From: SCRA01 sp035533275
GTDB lineage: Bacteria > Vulcanimicrobiota > Vulcanimicrobiia > Vulcanimicrobiales > SCRA01
DNA length: 64,000 nucleotides
Direction: 5' to 3'
NCBI GenBank assembly: GCA_035533275.1
Contig: DATLUD010000030.1
Location: forward strand, 1 to 64,000
The notes under the pieces were generated by a model, which did no database searches, was not told where the DNA came from, and saw only the letters and a list, made by a program, of their open reading frames with translations. This document shows positions 56,677 through 64,000 of this stretch, piece after piece (position 1 is the stretch's first letter; each line of letters begins with the position of its first letter). A program made the translations under genes and the position numbers.

Positions 56677-57923
56677 TAGGGGACCCCGTAGTGCCCGGTG
56701 AGGTCGTCGACGCGCGCGCGCAGCGCCGCCTTCTTCGACCCGGTCTCGATGTCGCCCAGGCCCTCGACGATGATCGCCGCGATCTCACGCATCGCGTCGT
56801 CCTTCATGCCGCGCGTGGTGATCGCGGGCGTGCCGATGCGGATGCCGCTGGCGATGGTGGGCTTCTCCTTGTCGAACGGAATGGCGTTCTTGTTGACGGT
56901 GATGCCGATCTCGTCCAGGTACGCCTCGGCGGCCTTGCCCGTGACCGCCTTGACGCTCACGTCCACCAGCATCAGGTGCGTGTCGGTGCCGCCGGCCACC
57001 AGGCGCAGCCCGGCGCGTTGCAGCTCCTCGGCCAGGATGCGGGCGTTGGTCTGCACCTGGCGCATGTGCTCGGCGTACTGCGGCGTCAGCGCCTCGCCGA
57101 AGGCCACCGCCTTGGCCGCGATGGTGTGCATGAACGGACCCCCCTGCATGCCGGGGAAGACGGCCTTGTCGACGGCGGCCGCCCACTTCTCGCCGCAGAC
57201 GATCAGCCCGCCGCGCGGACCGCGCAGCGTCTTGTGCGTGGTCGAGGTGACGAAGTCGGCGTAGGGAACGGGCGAAGGGTGGAGACCGGTGACGATGAGT
57301 CCGGCGATGTGGGCCACGTCGACCATCAGCGCCGCGCCGACCTCGTCGCAGATCTCGCGGAACGGAGCGTACTCCATGGTGCGCGGATAGGCCGAGGCGC
57401 CCGCGACGATGAGCTTGGGCTTGTGCTCGCGCGCCAGCTGGCGCACCTGGTCGAAGTCGATCAGCTCCGTGTCCGCGCGCACGCCGTAGGCCAGCGCGTT
57501 GAAGTACTTGCCCGAGAACGTGATCTTGGTGCCGTGCGTCAGATGGCCGCCGTGGGCCAGCGACATCCCCAGCACCGTGTCGCCGGGCTGCATCGCCGCC
57601 ATGAAGACCGCGGCGTTGGCCTGTGCCCCCGCGTGCGGCTGAACGTTGGCGTGATCGGCTCGGAAGAGCCGCTTGAGCCGGTCGATCGCGATCTCCTCGG
57701 CCACGTCCACGTACTCGCAGCCGCCGTAGTAGCGCCTGCCCGGATAGCCTTCGGCGTACTTGTTGGTCATCACGCAGGCCTGCGCTTCGCGCACCGCCGG
57801 CGAGACGTAGTTCTCCGAGGCGATCAGCTCGAGGTTGCGCCGCTGACGGCTCTCCTCGTTCAGGATCGCGGCATGGACCTCGGGGTCCAGAGTGGCCAGC
57901 AACGACTGATCCAGCGTACGCAC
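56676..57923 (-). CDS. glyA: Serine hydroxymethyltransferase
   Basis: The 415-residue PLP enzyme makes glycine and 5,10-methylene-tetrahydrofolate from serine. Landmarks are LIASENYVSPAVREAQ, YPGRRYYGGCEYVDVAE, the PLP Lys in VTSTTHKTLRGPRGG and VGGTDTHLMLVDV. It works downstream of serA and the histidine phosphatase encoded at 23-25 kb. It lies between rpiB and upp, the arrangement seen in many Gram-positive lineages. Confidence 0.97.
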   Translation of the reverse strand: MRTLDQSLLATLDPEVHAAILNEESRQRRNLELIASENYVSPAVREAQACVMTNKYAEGYPGRRYYGGCEYVDVAEEIAIDRLKRLFRADHANVQPHAGAQANAAVFMAAMQPGDTVLGMSLAHGGHLTHGTKITFSGKYFNALAYGVRADTELIDFDQVRQLAREHKPKLIVAGASAYPRTMEYAPFREICDEVGAALMVDVAHIAGLIVTGLHPSPVPYADFVTSTTHKTLRGPRGGLIVCGEKWAAAVDKAVFPGMQGGPFMHTIAAKAVAFGEALTPQYAEHMRQVQTNARILAEELQRAGLRLVAGGTDTHLMLVDVSVKAVTGKAAEAYLDEIGITVNKNAIPFDKEKPTIASGIRIGTPAITTRGMKDDAMREIAAIIVEGLGDIETGSKKAALRARVDDLTGHYGVP

Positions 57924-57929
57924 GTGTGA

Positions 57930-58445
57930 TTACCTCAAGAGCTCGGTAGGGGTTTGGGCGCCGTCGACGACTCCGCGCCGCACGTCCTCCAGCGCTTTGC
58001 GCCGCTCGCTCTCGCCGTAAGCGTTGAGCTTCTCCACGCGGCGCGCATGGCGGCCGCCTTCGAACGGCGTCTCCAGGAAGACCTGCACCAGGCGCTCGAT
58101 CATCTCCCAGCCGGTCAGGCGCTCCGAGAGCGCCAAGACGTTGGCATCGTTGTGGCGGCGCGCCAGCTCGGCCGAGAGCGGCTCGCTCACGGGGGCGGCG
58201 CGCACGCCCCGCACCTTGTTGGCGGCGATGGCGATGCCCAGGCTCGATCCGCAGACCACGATGCCCCGCTCCGCCCGCCCCTCGGCCACCGCTTCGCCCA
58301 CGGCGAAGCCGTAGTCCGGATAGTCGACGGGCCGCTCATCGCGGGTGCCGAGGTCGAGCACCTCGTGGCCGGCCTTGCGCAGCATCTCACCGACTTGCTG
58401 CTTGCAGGCGAAGCCGGCATGATCGGAGGCGATCGCGATCTTCAT
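57930..58445 (-). CDS. rpiB: Ribose-5-phosphate isomerase B
   Basis: The 171-residue isomerase has KIAIASDHAGFACKQQVGEML, the active-site Cys in RGIVVCGSSLGIAIAANKV, and the anion-binding GVRAAPVSEPLSAELARRHNDANVL. It interconverts ribose-5- and ribulose-5-phosphate. Its start overlaps the phosphatase stop as ATGA. The C-terminal tail (EKLNAYGESERRKALEDV) is somewhat longer than in E. coli RpiB. Confidence 0.95.
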   Translation of the reverse strand: MKIAIASDHAGFACKQQVGEMLRKAGHEVLDLGTRDERPVDYPDYGFAVGEAVAEGRAERGIVVCGSSLGIAIAANKVRGVRAAPVSEPLSAELARRHNDANVLALSERLTGWEMIERLVQVFLETPFEGGRHARRVEKLNAYGESERRKALEDVRRGVVDGAQTPTELLR

Positions 58446-58957
58446 GGGCGCGACTTCCCCTCGCCTTCGCCGCGAATCCTCTTGGGGAGCGCGCCCCCCG
58501 AGCGCAGGTCCAGCTCCGCCAGCAGCGCGGGGAAGATCGCCTCCAACCGGCGGCGAGTCTCCACGTACGCTTCCTGCGCGAGCAGGAAGGGATCGCGCAC
58601 GTCCTCTCCGCCCGGCAGGTCCGCCGTGGCGACGATGCGGGCGGCGGCGTCGGGATAGGCCGCGCGCAGGCGCCGCGCGTGCTCGCGCGTGACGCCCACG
58701 ATCAGCTCGGCGGCGGCGATGATCCGGGCATCCACTTGGCGGGCGCTATGCGACTCCAGGGAGACCACGCCCTCCACGGCGCGGTGCGCCTCCTCGGACG
58801 CCGGCGCTCCGGCGGCGGCGGCAAGCCCGGCGCTCTCGGCGCGGACGTCGCCGCGGCCCACGCGCAGGGCATAGGCTTGGAGCAACGAGGCGGCCATCGG
58901 ACTGCGGCAGGTGTTGCCGGTGCAGATGAAGAGCACGGTGGGCAAGAGGCGAGGCAC
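58442..58957 (-). CDS. Low-molecular-weight protein phosphatase, YwlE-like (possible arginine phosphatase)
   Basis: The 171-residue phosphatase has the P-loop CTGNTCRSPMAA and the general-acid Asp in VRDPFLLAQ. The Thr after CTGN is the residue that distinguishes the YwlE protein-arginine phosphatase from tyrosine phosphatases (which usually have Ile there). So it may reverse protein arginine phosphorylation. The matching kinase gene mcsB is not in the window. It starts the leftward ywlE-rpiB-glyA-upp-comEB run and is divergent from the TIM-barrel gene, with two bases between starts. Confidence 0.88.
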   Translation of the reverse strand: MPRLLPTVLFICTGNTCRSPMAASLLQAYALRVGRGDVRAESAGLAAAAGAPASEEAHRAVEGVVSLESHSARQVDARIIAAAELIVGVTREHARRLRAAYPDAAARIVATADLPGGEDVRDPFLLAQEAYVETRRRLEAIFPALLAELDLRSGGALPKRIRGEGEGKSRP

Positions 58958-58959
58958 CT

Positions 58960-59745
58960 TTGAGCGAACGCGTCGGCGTGAGAGTCGCCTGTTCGAGCGC
59001 CGCCTATCACCGTGCGCTCTCCTCCGGTTCGCTGACCCAGCTCGAATGGCTGGACCTCTGCGGAAGCGAGCTGCCCGTCGACGGCGTCGCCTTCGACGAG
59101 CGCCACTTTCCGCGGATCGACGACCAGTACCTCGCGCAATTGAAGAAGATGGCGGTCGACACGGGGCTGGCCGTCGAGGCGCTGGTGACCGCGTTCGAGC
59201 CCGCCTCCGAGGGGGCGCTCGACGCGCTGGAGCGGTCGTTGCAGATGGCCGCGACCCTGGGAGCGCCGCTGACCGTGTTGACTCTCGGTGCCTCGCAGGC
59301 GCTGGGCGCCACGCTCGGGCAGGTGGTCCATGACCTCAAGGACGCCACGGCGGCGGCCAAGCGGCTGAACGTGACGATCGCGCTGCGCAACGCCCCGGGG
59401 ACGGCGGCCGCCGCCATCGGCGACTTGAAGACGCTGACCAAGCAGACGGACTCGGCGTGGCTTCGCTACGCGGTCGATCTGACGTGCCTGCCGCGGGACG
59501 GCGAGGCCCCCGACGTCCTGCGCCGAGAAACGGTGGCGGGCTGCCACGAGACCGGGAACATCGACACCTTCGGCGCCGACGAGCGGGGCGATCTGCGCGC
59601 CGCGCTCCGCTACTTGGAGGGCTTCGCCGGACCGCTGATCCTCTCGTACGCCGGCGACGAGGACGAGCGCACGGCGGTGCCGCGCCTGCTGAACTGGGTG
59701 CGCGCCATGCTCGCCAAGGACATCGTCACCAAAGCGACGATGTGA
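58960..59745 (+). CDS. Sugar-phosphate isomerase/epimerase-like TIM-barrel protein
   Basis: This 261-residue protein starts at TTG 58960. It shows the xylose-isomerase-like TIM-barrel layout: an early VRVACSSAAYHRALSSGSL strand, a middle AATLGAPLTVLTLGAS, VVHDLKDATAAAKRLNVTIALRN, and a late VDLTCLPRD. Metal ligands typical of the family are not all evident, so the enzyme class is uncertain and it could be a non-catalytic relative. It is followed by a 270-base structured intergenic region. Confidence 0.7.
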   Translation: MSERVGVRVACSSAAYHRALSSGSLTQLEWLDLCGSELPVDGVAFDERHFPRIDDQYLAQLKKMAVDTGLAVEALVTAFEPASEGALDALERSLQMAATLGAPLTVLTLGASQALGATLGQVVHDLKDATAAAKRLNVTIALRNAPGTAAAAIGDLKTLTKQTDSAWLRYAVDLTCLPRDGEAPDVLRRETVAGCHETGNIDTFGADERGDLRAALRYLEGFAGPLILSYAGDEDERTAVPRLLNWVRAMLAKDIVTKATM

Positions 59746-59754
59746 GAAGAGTTG

Positions 59755-59912
59755 CGCGCTCCACCGTGTCGTATCGAGTCTGAGGTGAGAACCTGCTCTC
59801 GCAGGTGGGTGCGTCCCGGCCGCAAGGGCGAAAGAGGCGAACCAGCTTCGCTCGAGTGGTACCGGAGATGGTGCTCCCTTGGGTCGTTACGTTGGCTCTG
59901 CACCGAGGACCC
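59755..59912 (+). promoter_or_regulatory. Structured leader with T-box-like antiterminator
   Basis: The 3' part reproduces the antiterminator architecture of T-box riboswitches. Helix A1 CTCGAG 59851-59856 is followed directly by the seven-base bulge TGGTACC 59857-59863, helix A2 GGAG 59864-59867, loop ATGGTG, A2' CTCC 59874-59877 and A1' CTTGGG 59878-59883. GGGTC 59881-59885 can instead pair with GACCC 59908-59912, a competing helix. Upstream, CGCGCTC 59755-59761 and GGGTGCG 59807-59813 could close a short stem I. TGGT would match an ACCA tRNA end. No specifier codon could be fixed, no U-tract follows, and the identification rests on pairing by eye. Confidence 0.45.
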
Positions 59913-60015
59913 GTTCACGTGCACCGCAGGGCGCGCTCAAGCACTATACCATAAAAGTCAACTTCCGTCGCCTTGACAAAAGGTCCGCAACGGCCCTCCT
60001 CAAATATCTCCGCCC

Positions 60016-61038
60016 ATGGCCGACCTGCAGCTCGAGATGACGCGGCTGGAGATGCCGCTCAAGCACATCTTCACCATCGCCCGCGGCAGCGAGGACGTGG
60101 CGCGCACGCTGCGCTTCGAGGTGAGCGACGGCGAGCACGTCGGCCTGGGCGAGTCCGCCCCGGTCGCCCGCTACCACGAGAGCTTGGATTCGGTGGAAGC
60201 CTATTGGCGCGGCTTCGGCCCGCTGGGCGGCGACCCGTTCGCTCTGCAGAGCCTGCTCACCGACCGGACGCCTCCGGCGGCGCGCACCGGCCTCGACATC
60301 GCGCTCCACGACCTGATCGGCAAGCGGCTGGCCATCCCGCTCTGGCGCTACTTCGGCCTCGACCCCGAGCGCGCGCCGTATACCTCGTTCACCGTGGGCA
60401 TCGACGAGCCGGAGAAGATGCTCGAGAAAGTGCGCGAGGTGGGCGATCACCCCGTGCTCAAGGTGAAGCTGGGCACCGGCGACGAGATCGAGATCCTGCG
60501 CGCCATCCGCGGCGTCTATCACGGCACCATCCGCATCGACGCCAACGAGGGCTGGACGCCGGAGCGCGCCGTGGAGGTGCTGCGCGAGATCGAGCCGCTG
60601 GAGATCGAGTTCTGCGAGCAGCCGATCCCGGCGGGTACGCCCGAGAAGCTGCGCTGGATCAAGGAGCGCACGACGATCCCGATCGTCACCGACGAGGACA
60701 GCCGCGACGCCGCGGACCTGCCCAAGCTCTACGGCTGCGTCGACGGCATCAACGTGAAGCTGGTGAAGTGCGGCGGAATCCGCGGCGCCCTCGAGATGAT
60801 CCACACGGCGCGCGCCTGCGGCTTCAAGATCATGCTGGGCTGCATGGTGGAGAGCGGCATTCTGCAGACGGCGGCGGCGCATCTCTCGCCGCTGGTCGAC
60901 TGGGCCGACCTCGACGGCGCCTTCCTGCTGCGCGAGGACCCCTACGTCGGCATGACCTACAGCGGCGGCAAGATCGTGCTCCCCACGGCGCCGGGCCTGG
61001 GCGTGCGCCCCGCGGGAGCGCTCACCGCCGAGGTTTGA
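60016..61038 (+). CDS. Dipeptide epimerase-family enzyme (enolase superfamily), DgcA-like candidate
   Basis: The 340-residue enzyme belongs to the muconate-lactonising/enolase superfamily. The first catalytic Lys is in HPVLKVKLGTGDE, metal ligands are in IRIDANEGW, IEFCEQPIP and IVTDEDSRD, and the second Lys is in VDGINVKLVKCGGI. This KxK..D..E..D..K set is the L-Ala-D/L-Glu epimerase pattern. Such enzymes recycle murein peptides; some act on N-acyl-glutamate in the DgcN-DgcA D-glutamate pathway. The DUF1611 gene 2 kb downstream favours the latter. It follows the T-box-like leader by about 100 bases. Its stop overlaps the TTGACA box of the next promoter. Confidence 0.88.
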   Translation: MADLQLEMTRLEMPLKHIFTIARGSEDVARTLRFEVSDGEHVGLGESAPVARYHESLDSVEAYWRGFGPLGGDPFALQSLLTDRTPPAARTGLDIALHDLIGKRLAIPLWRYFGLDPERAPYTSFTVGIDEPEKMLEKVREVGDHPVLKVKLGTGDEIEILRAIRGVYHGTIRIDANEGWTPERAVEVLREIEPLEIEFCEQPIPAGTPEKLRWIKERTTIPIVTDEDSRDAADLPKLYGCVDGINVKLVKCGGIRGALEMIHTARACGFKIMLGCMVESGILQTAAAHLSPLVDWADLDGAFLLREDPYVGMTYSGGKIVLPTAPGLGVRPAGALTAEV

Positions 61039-61064
61039 CAATCCGCGCGCGGGCGGCGTAGAAT
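61035..61064 (+). promoter_or_regulatory. Promoter upstream of the MFS gene
   Basis: TTGACA (61035-61040) and TAGAAT (61059-61064) are separated by 18 bases, a near-consensus housekeeping promoter. The -35 box includes the TGA stop of the preceding gene. The start site would be near 61071, giving a leader of about 75 bases with AGGAG before the MFS ATG. This suggests the transporter can be expressed apart from the epimerase. Confidence 0.7.
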
Positions 61065-61145
61065 CGCCCTACTATGCGCCAGCGATAGCGACAGACGCTC
61101 CACTCCCGTCCGCATCACCGCGTCACGACAGGAGCCTCCGTACGT

Positions 61146-62369
61146 ATGTCCGCTATCTCGCGCGGCGGCGTTTTCGCGTCGTCTTCGTTCCGTCAATATT
61201 TCGCCGGTCAAGCCTTCTCCTACGTGGGCGACGGCATGCGCACCCTCGCGGTGCCGCTGCTGGTCTACCACCTCACGCGCTCCGCGCTCTCGACCAGCGT
61301 CTCGTTCGCCTGCGAGCTGGGGCCGTTCGCGCTCTTCGGGCTGATCGGCGGATCGCTGGCCGACCGCGTCGACCGCCGCCGGCTGATGATCGTCTGCGAC
61401 CTGTTGCGCTTCTCCGTGATGACCGCGTTCGCGCTCGCCTTCGCGGCGGGGAGACTGACGCTGCCCGAGCTCTACGGCGGGCTGGTGGCGATCTCCATCT
61501 GCGCGGCCTTCTTCCTGGGCGGGCAGGCCTCGAGCATCCCCTACCTGGTGGGAAAGTCGCGGACGACGCAGGCGATGGCCGCGCTCATGGCCGCGGAGAA
61601 CGCCACGAACATCGTGGCGCCCGTGGCGGGCGGCGCGCTCTTCAGCCTCTTCGGCCCGCTGCCGGCGCTGGCGATCAACGCCTCCACCTACGCGTGCTCG
61701 CAGGTCTCCCTGGCGCTTGTGCCCACGCTGGGACCCGACGACCCGCACGGCCTGCCCAACCTGCGCGAGGTCGCCCACGACGTGGCGCTGGGCTTCCGCT
61801 TTCTGCGTGACGACGTGGCCATGCGCGCCGTCGCGGTCACGAGCTTCTGGCTCAACCTCTTCGGCGTCGGCGCCTATGCCGTCCTGATCCCCTTCCTCAA
61901 ACGGGACTTCGCCGCGAGCGACCGCGAGGTGGGCATCTTCCTGGGCATCGGCGCCCTCGGCGCCATCGCTGGCGCGCTCGCGGCGGGCAAGATGGAGAGC
62001 CGCTGGCCCTTCGGCAAGGCGCTCGCCGCGGCGTACCTGGTCGACGCGCTGTTCTTCGTTCCGATCGTCTTCGCGCAGAACATCTGGCTGGCGGCGATCA
62101 TCTGGAGCATCGGCGGCGCCGGTGCCGCCTTCGAGGCGACGCAGATCATCGGCTGGCGGCTCCGGGTCACGCCGGACGAGATGATCGGGCGCGTCACCGG
62201 GGCCCTGCGGCTCGTCGTGCTCTGCGGGATCGTGCCGGGCGTGATCGCCTTCGGCTCCGTCGCCGACCGCTACGGGCCGCGCCTCGCGATGGCGATCGCC
62301 GCGCTGGGGTACCTGGGCATCGCGGCGAGCGCGGCGCTCGTGCCCGCCATCCGCAACGAGCGGCGGTGA
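61146..62369 (+). CDS. Major facilitator superfamily exporter
   Basis: This 407-residue protein has about twelve helices. The MFS motif between helices 2 and 3 is GLIGGSLADRVDRRRLMIVCDLLR, and the N-terminus FRQYFAGQAFSYVGDGMRTLAVPLLVYHLT is typical of the EntS-like (MFS_3) exporters of small molecules and siderophores. The substrate is unknown; the neighbours suggest an amino-acid derivative, but that is inference. AGGAG lies about 11 bases before the ATG. Confidence 0.85.
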   Translation: MSAISRGGVFASSSFRQYFAGQAFSYVGDGMRTLAVPLLVYHLTRSALSTSVSFACELGPFALFGLIGGSLADRVDRRRLMIVCDLLRFSVMTAFALAFAAGRLTLPELYGGLVAISICAAFFLGGQASSIPYLVGKSRTTQAMAALMAAENATNIVAPVAGGALFSLFGPLPALAINASTYACSQVSLALVPTLGPDDPHGLPNLREVAHDVALGFRFLRDDVAMRAVAVTSFWLNLFGVGAYAVLIPFLKRDFAASDREVGIFLGIGALGAIAGALAAGKMESRWPFGKALAAAYLVDALFFVPIVFAQNIWLAAIIWSIGGAGAAFEATQIIGWRLRVTPDEMIGRVTGALRLVVLCGIVPGVIAFGSVADRYGPRLAMAIAALGYLGIAASAALVPAIRNERR

Positions 62370-62386
62370 GCGCGGCCGGCGAGTCG

Positions 62387-62415
62387 TTGACGCTACGCGC
62401 AGGGCGTGCTACCAT
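62387..62415 (+). promoter_or_regulatory. Promoter upstream of the GNAT gene
   Basis: TTGACG (62387-62392) and TACCAT (62410-62415) are separated by 17 bases. The start site would be near 62422, giving a leader of about 160 bases that contains a 25-codon open frame (62426-62503) and a strong hairpin. The -10 box is only a partial match. Confidence 0.5.
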
Positions 62416-62530
62416 GAGCACTCATATGTTAGGCAACCGCGTTCGCCGACCGTCCCGCTCGCAGCTCGCGCATCTCGCGCCGGGCTTCGTCGACGTTGGC
62501 TGACGGCGAAGCGGCGGTTTCGGAGATGGC

Positions 62531-62558
62531 GCGAGCGCACCGGTGACGGTGCGCTCGC
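62531..62558 (+). terminator. Twelve-base-pair hairpin in the GNAT leader (attenuator-like)
   Basis: GCGAGCGCACCG (62531-62542) pairs perfectly with CGGTGCGCTCGC (62547-62558) around GTGA. TGCGTTTT follows, then the Shine-Dalgarno GAAGGAG and the ATG at 62582. It could act as an intrinsic attenuator or affect ribosome access. GCTCGC at about 62456-62461 could pair with the left arm GCGAGC as an anti-hairpin. Confidence 0.55.
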
Positions 62559-62581
62559 TGCGTTTTGAAGGAGAGGAAACC

Positions 62582-63070
62582 ATGAGCGTGGCGATGGCGG
62601 AGGGCGCGGAGCTCTTCATCGCGCGGGCGTCGCTGGTGGACGCCTACGACTTGGCCAGTCTGCGGGCGGCGAGCCTGGAGGAGATGGGCTTGCTGGAGCC
62701 GGCGGCGCGCGCGCCGTTCGTGGACCGCGCCCACCGCGAGTTCCGCCTGCTCCTGCGCGAGGAGCGGATGGCGGCATGGATGCTGGTGGCCGCCTCGCGG
62801 CCGGTGGGCTGCGCCGCGGCGCTGCTCTGGCAGCGCCTGCCCTACCCGACCTCCTCGCTTCACGCCGAGATCGCGGGAGTCTATGTGGAACCGGCCCACC
62901 GCGGCAACGGCTACGGCAGCGAGATGGTGCGGGAGGCCATCTCATGGGCCCGCGCCGCGGGCGTGCGCAAGATCGTGCTCCACCCCAGCGGCGCCGCCCG
63001 GGGCCTCTATGAGCGCATGGGCTTCGTGGACGGGAACGAGATGCGGTTGGGAGAGAACTACTCCGCGTGA
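62582..63070 (+). CDS. GNAT-family N-acetyltransferase
   Basis: The 162-residue protein has the GNAT fold: strand/helix LFIARASLVDAYDLASLRAASLEEM, the central AEIAGVYVEPAHRGNGYGSEMVREAI with the acetyl-CoA-binding RGNGYG, and the final KIVLHPSGAARGLYERMGF. It acetylates an unknown amine. GAAGGAGAGG precedes ATG 62582. Its stop overlaps the GTG of the DUF1611 gene as GTGA, so the two are coupled. Confidence 0.88.
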   Translation: MSVAMAEGAELFIARASLVDAYDLASLRAASLEEMGLLEPAARAPFVDRAHREFRLLLREERMAAWMLVAASRPVGCAAALLWQRLPYPTSSLHAEIAGVYVEPAHRGNGYGSEMVREAISWARAAGVRKIVLHPSGAARGLYERMGFVDGNEMRLGENYSA

Positions 63071-64000
63071 CTCAGACTGCTCGACGCTACATCGCCTACG
63101 CTCCCGGGGCCTTCGCCACGCGCCGCGCCAAGACAGCCCACGGCGTGATCGCCTACGGGCGCGACGCCGTGGTCGCCGTGGTGGACCCCTCGCTCGCGGG
63201 ACGGACCGTGCGCGATGTCCTGCCGCACCTCTACAACGACGCGCCCATCGTGGCCACGCTGGAGGCTGCGCTCGCGTTCCATCCCACCTCGCTCCTGCTC
63301 GGCACCGCGCCGCAAGGCGGGGCACTCCCGCCCGAGTGGCGCGCCGACGTGCTGCGCGCCATCTCCGCGCGGCTGGAGATCGTGAGCGGCCTCCACGACT
63401 TCCTCAACGACGACACGCAGTTCGTCGCCGCCGCGCAGCGCAGCGGGGCCGCGCTCTGGGACGTGCGCAGGCCCCCCGAGGTCCCGCTCTTCTCCGGCGC
63501 CGCGTGGAGCGCGCCCCAGCACGTCTCGCTCTTCGTGGGCAGCGACTGCGCCGTCGGCAAGATGACCGCCGCGCTCGAGCTCAACCGCGCCGCCGTCGCG
63601 GCGGGGCGCCGCTCGGAGTTCCTGGCCACGGGGCAGACGGGCATCATGATCGCGGGCAAGGGCATCGCCGTCGACCGCGTGATCTCCGACTTCGTCTCCG
63701 GCGCCACGGAGCAGCTCGTGGTCACCGCGGACCCGCAGTCCGAGCTGCTCTTCGTGGAGGGCCAAGGCTCCGTCAACCATCCGGCCTACGCGCAGGTCAC
63801 GATGGGCCTGCTCTACGGCAGCGGCGCCGACTCGCTCATCCTCTGCCACGCCGCCGCGCGCGAGGAGATCGAGACCTTCGGCACGCCGATCCTGGCGCTG
63901 GAGGAGCTGGTTGGCATCTACGAGCGCCTCTGCGACACGGTGAAGCCCGCGCGCGTGGTCGGCATCTGCCTGAACACGCTGGGCCTCGACGACGCCGCCG
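63067..64000 (+). CDS. DUF1611 protein (DgcN-like), 3' end outside window
   Basis: GTG 63067 opens a frame that stays open to the window end (311 codons seen). The N-terminus resembles a Rossmann-like domain (RRYIAYAPGAFATRRAKTAHG). The second half has a P-loop-like SLFVGSDCAVGKMTAALEL and a TGQTGIMIAGKGI segment, both typical of DUF1611. One branch of this family is DgcN, which works with the enolase-superfamily DgcA in D-glutamate use in other bacteria. The gene is coupled to the GNAT gene and lies 2 kb downstream of the epimerase. The specific reaction here is inference. Confidence 0.82.
   Translation, partial: MTQTARRYIAYAPGAFATRRAKTAHGVIAYGRDAVVAVVDPSLAGRTVRDVLPHLYNDAPIVATLEAALAFHPTSLLLGTAPQGGALPPEWRADVLRAISARLEIVSGLHDFLNDDTQFVAAAQRSGAALWDVRRPPEVPLFSGAAWSAPQHVSLFVGSDCAVGKMTAALELNRAAVAAGRRSEFLATGQTGIMIAGKGIAVDRVISDFVSGATEQLVVTADPQSELLFVEGQGSVNHPAYAQVTMGLLYGSGADSLILCHAAAREEIETFGTPILALEELVGIYERLCDTVKPARVVGICLNTLGLDDAA

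Noticed and set aside
59755..59940. The structured intergenic region read as a 6S-like RNA closed by GCGCGC at both ends.
   Set aside because: Only about six closing pairs are found and the inner arms do not form the long bulged hairpin of 6S RNA; the T-box-like reading explains more of the sequence.
59973..60006. TTGACA at 59973 as a promoter for the epimerase gene.
   Set aside because: No acceptable -10 box at 16-19 bases; the nearest AT-rich stretch (TCAAAT) is 21 bases away.

Overview
The window is a 64 kb, high-GC, gene-dense bacterial segment with no prophage, insertion sequence or CRISPR array. Envelope genes (an OstA/LptA-like protein, a YaiO-like outer-membrane barrel, periplasmic thioredoxin-like proteins) point to a diderm. 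The gene orders wecB/wecA-comEB-upp-glyA-rpiB-ywlE next to atp, ftsE-ftsX-envC-ctp and rsbV-rsbW-sigma are those of the Terrabacteria side (Firmicutes, Chloroflexota). The combination would suit a lineage such as Candidatus Eremiobacterota (WPS-2) or a relative. This placement is an inference from gene content only.

Layout. 0-8 kb (minus strand): ftsE, ftsX, a PAS histidine kinase, a REC-GGDEF regulator, an EnvC-like M23 peptidase and two S41 peptidases, a cell-wall division module carrying its own signalling pair. 8-10 kb: acyl-CoA dehydrogenase, then a peroxiredoxin whose peroxidatic cysteine codon is an in-frame TGA, a strong selenoprotein candidate. 10-13.8 kb: tRNA-Leu(CAG), a LysR regulator, a YyaL-type protein. 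13.8-23 kb: an envelope/exopolysaccharide region with a GT2 synthase, a bactofilin-like protein, an outer-membrane barrel, a PQQ-propeller lipoprotein and two multi-pass glycosyltransferases. 23-27 kb: serA with a histidine phosphatase (likely serine pathway), and a TlpA-TPR protein. 27-36 kb: alaS, erythromycin-esterase-like and phosphoribosyltransferase genes, dodecin, a BON protein, and an rsbV-rsbW-sigma general-stress module. 36-45 kb: nifS-like cysteine desulfurase, rarA, ostA-like, yrdC, a GH57 branching enzyme, mreB, murA. 45-53.4 kb: a full F1Fo ATP synthase operon with two b-type subunits and an extra membrane protein between atpD and atpC. 53.4-59 kb: wecB, wecA, dCMP deaminase, upp, glyA, rpiB, ywlE. 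59-64 kb (plus strand): a TIM-barrel protein, a structured leader resembling a T-box, a dipeptide-epimerase-family enzyme, an MFS exporter, a GNAT protein and a DUF1611 (DgcN-like) gene running off the end. The last group looks like D-glutamate/N-acyl-amino-acid metabolism.

The most notable signals are the TGA-containing peroxiredoxin (TGA at 9358-9360), a three-copy dispersed hairpin repeat that lies over the start codons of three genes (near 5.1, 46.1 and 47.6 kb), the T-box-like leader at 59755-59912, and the D-glutamate-type cluster downstream of it.
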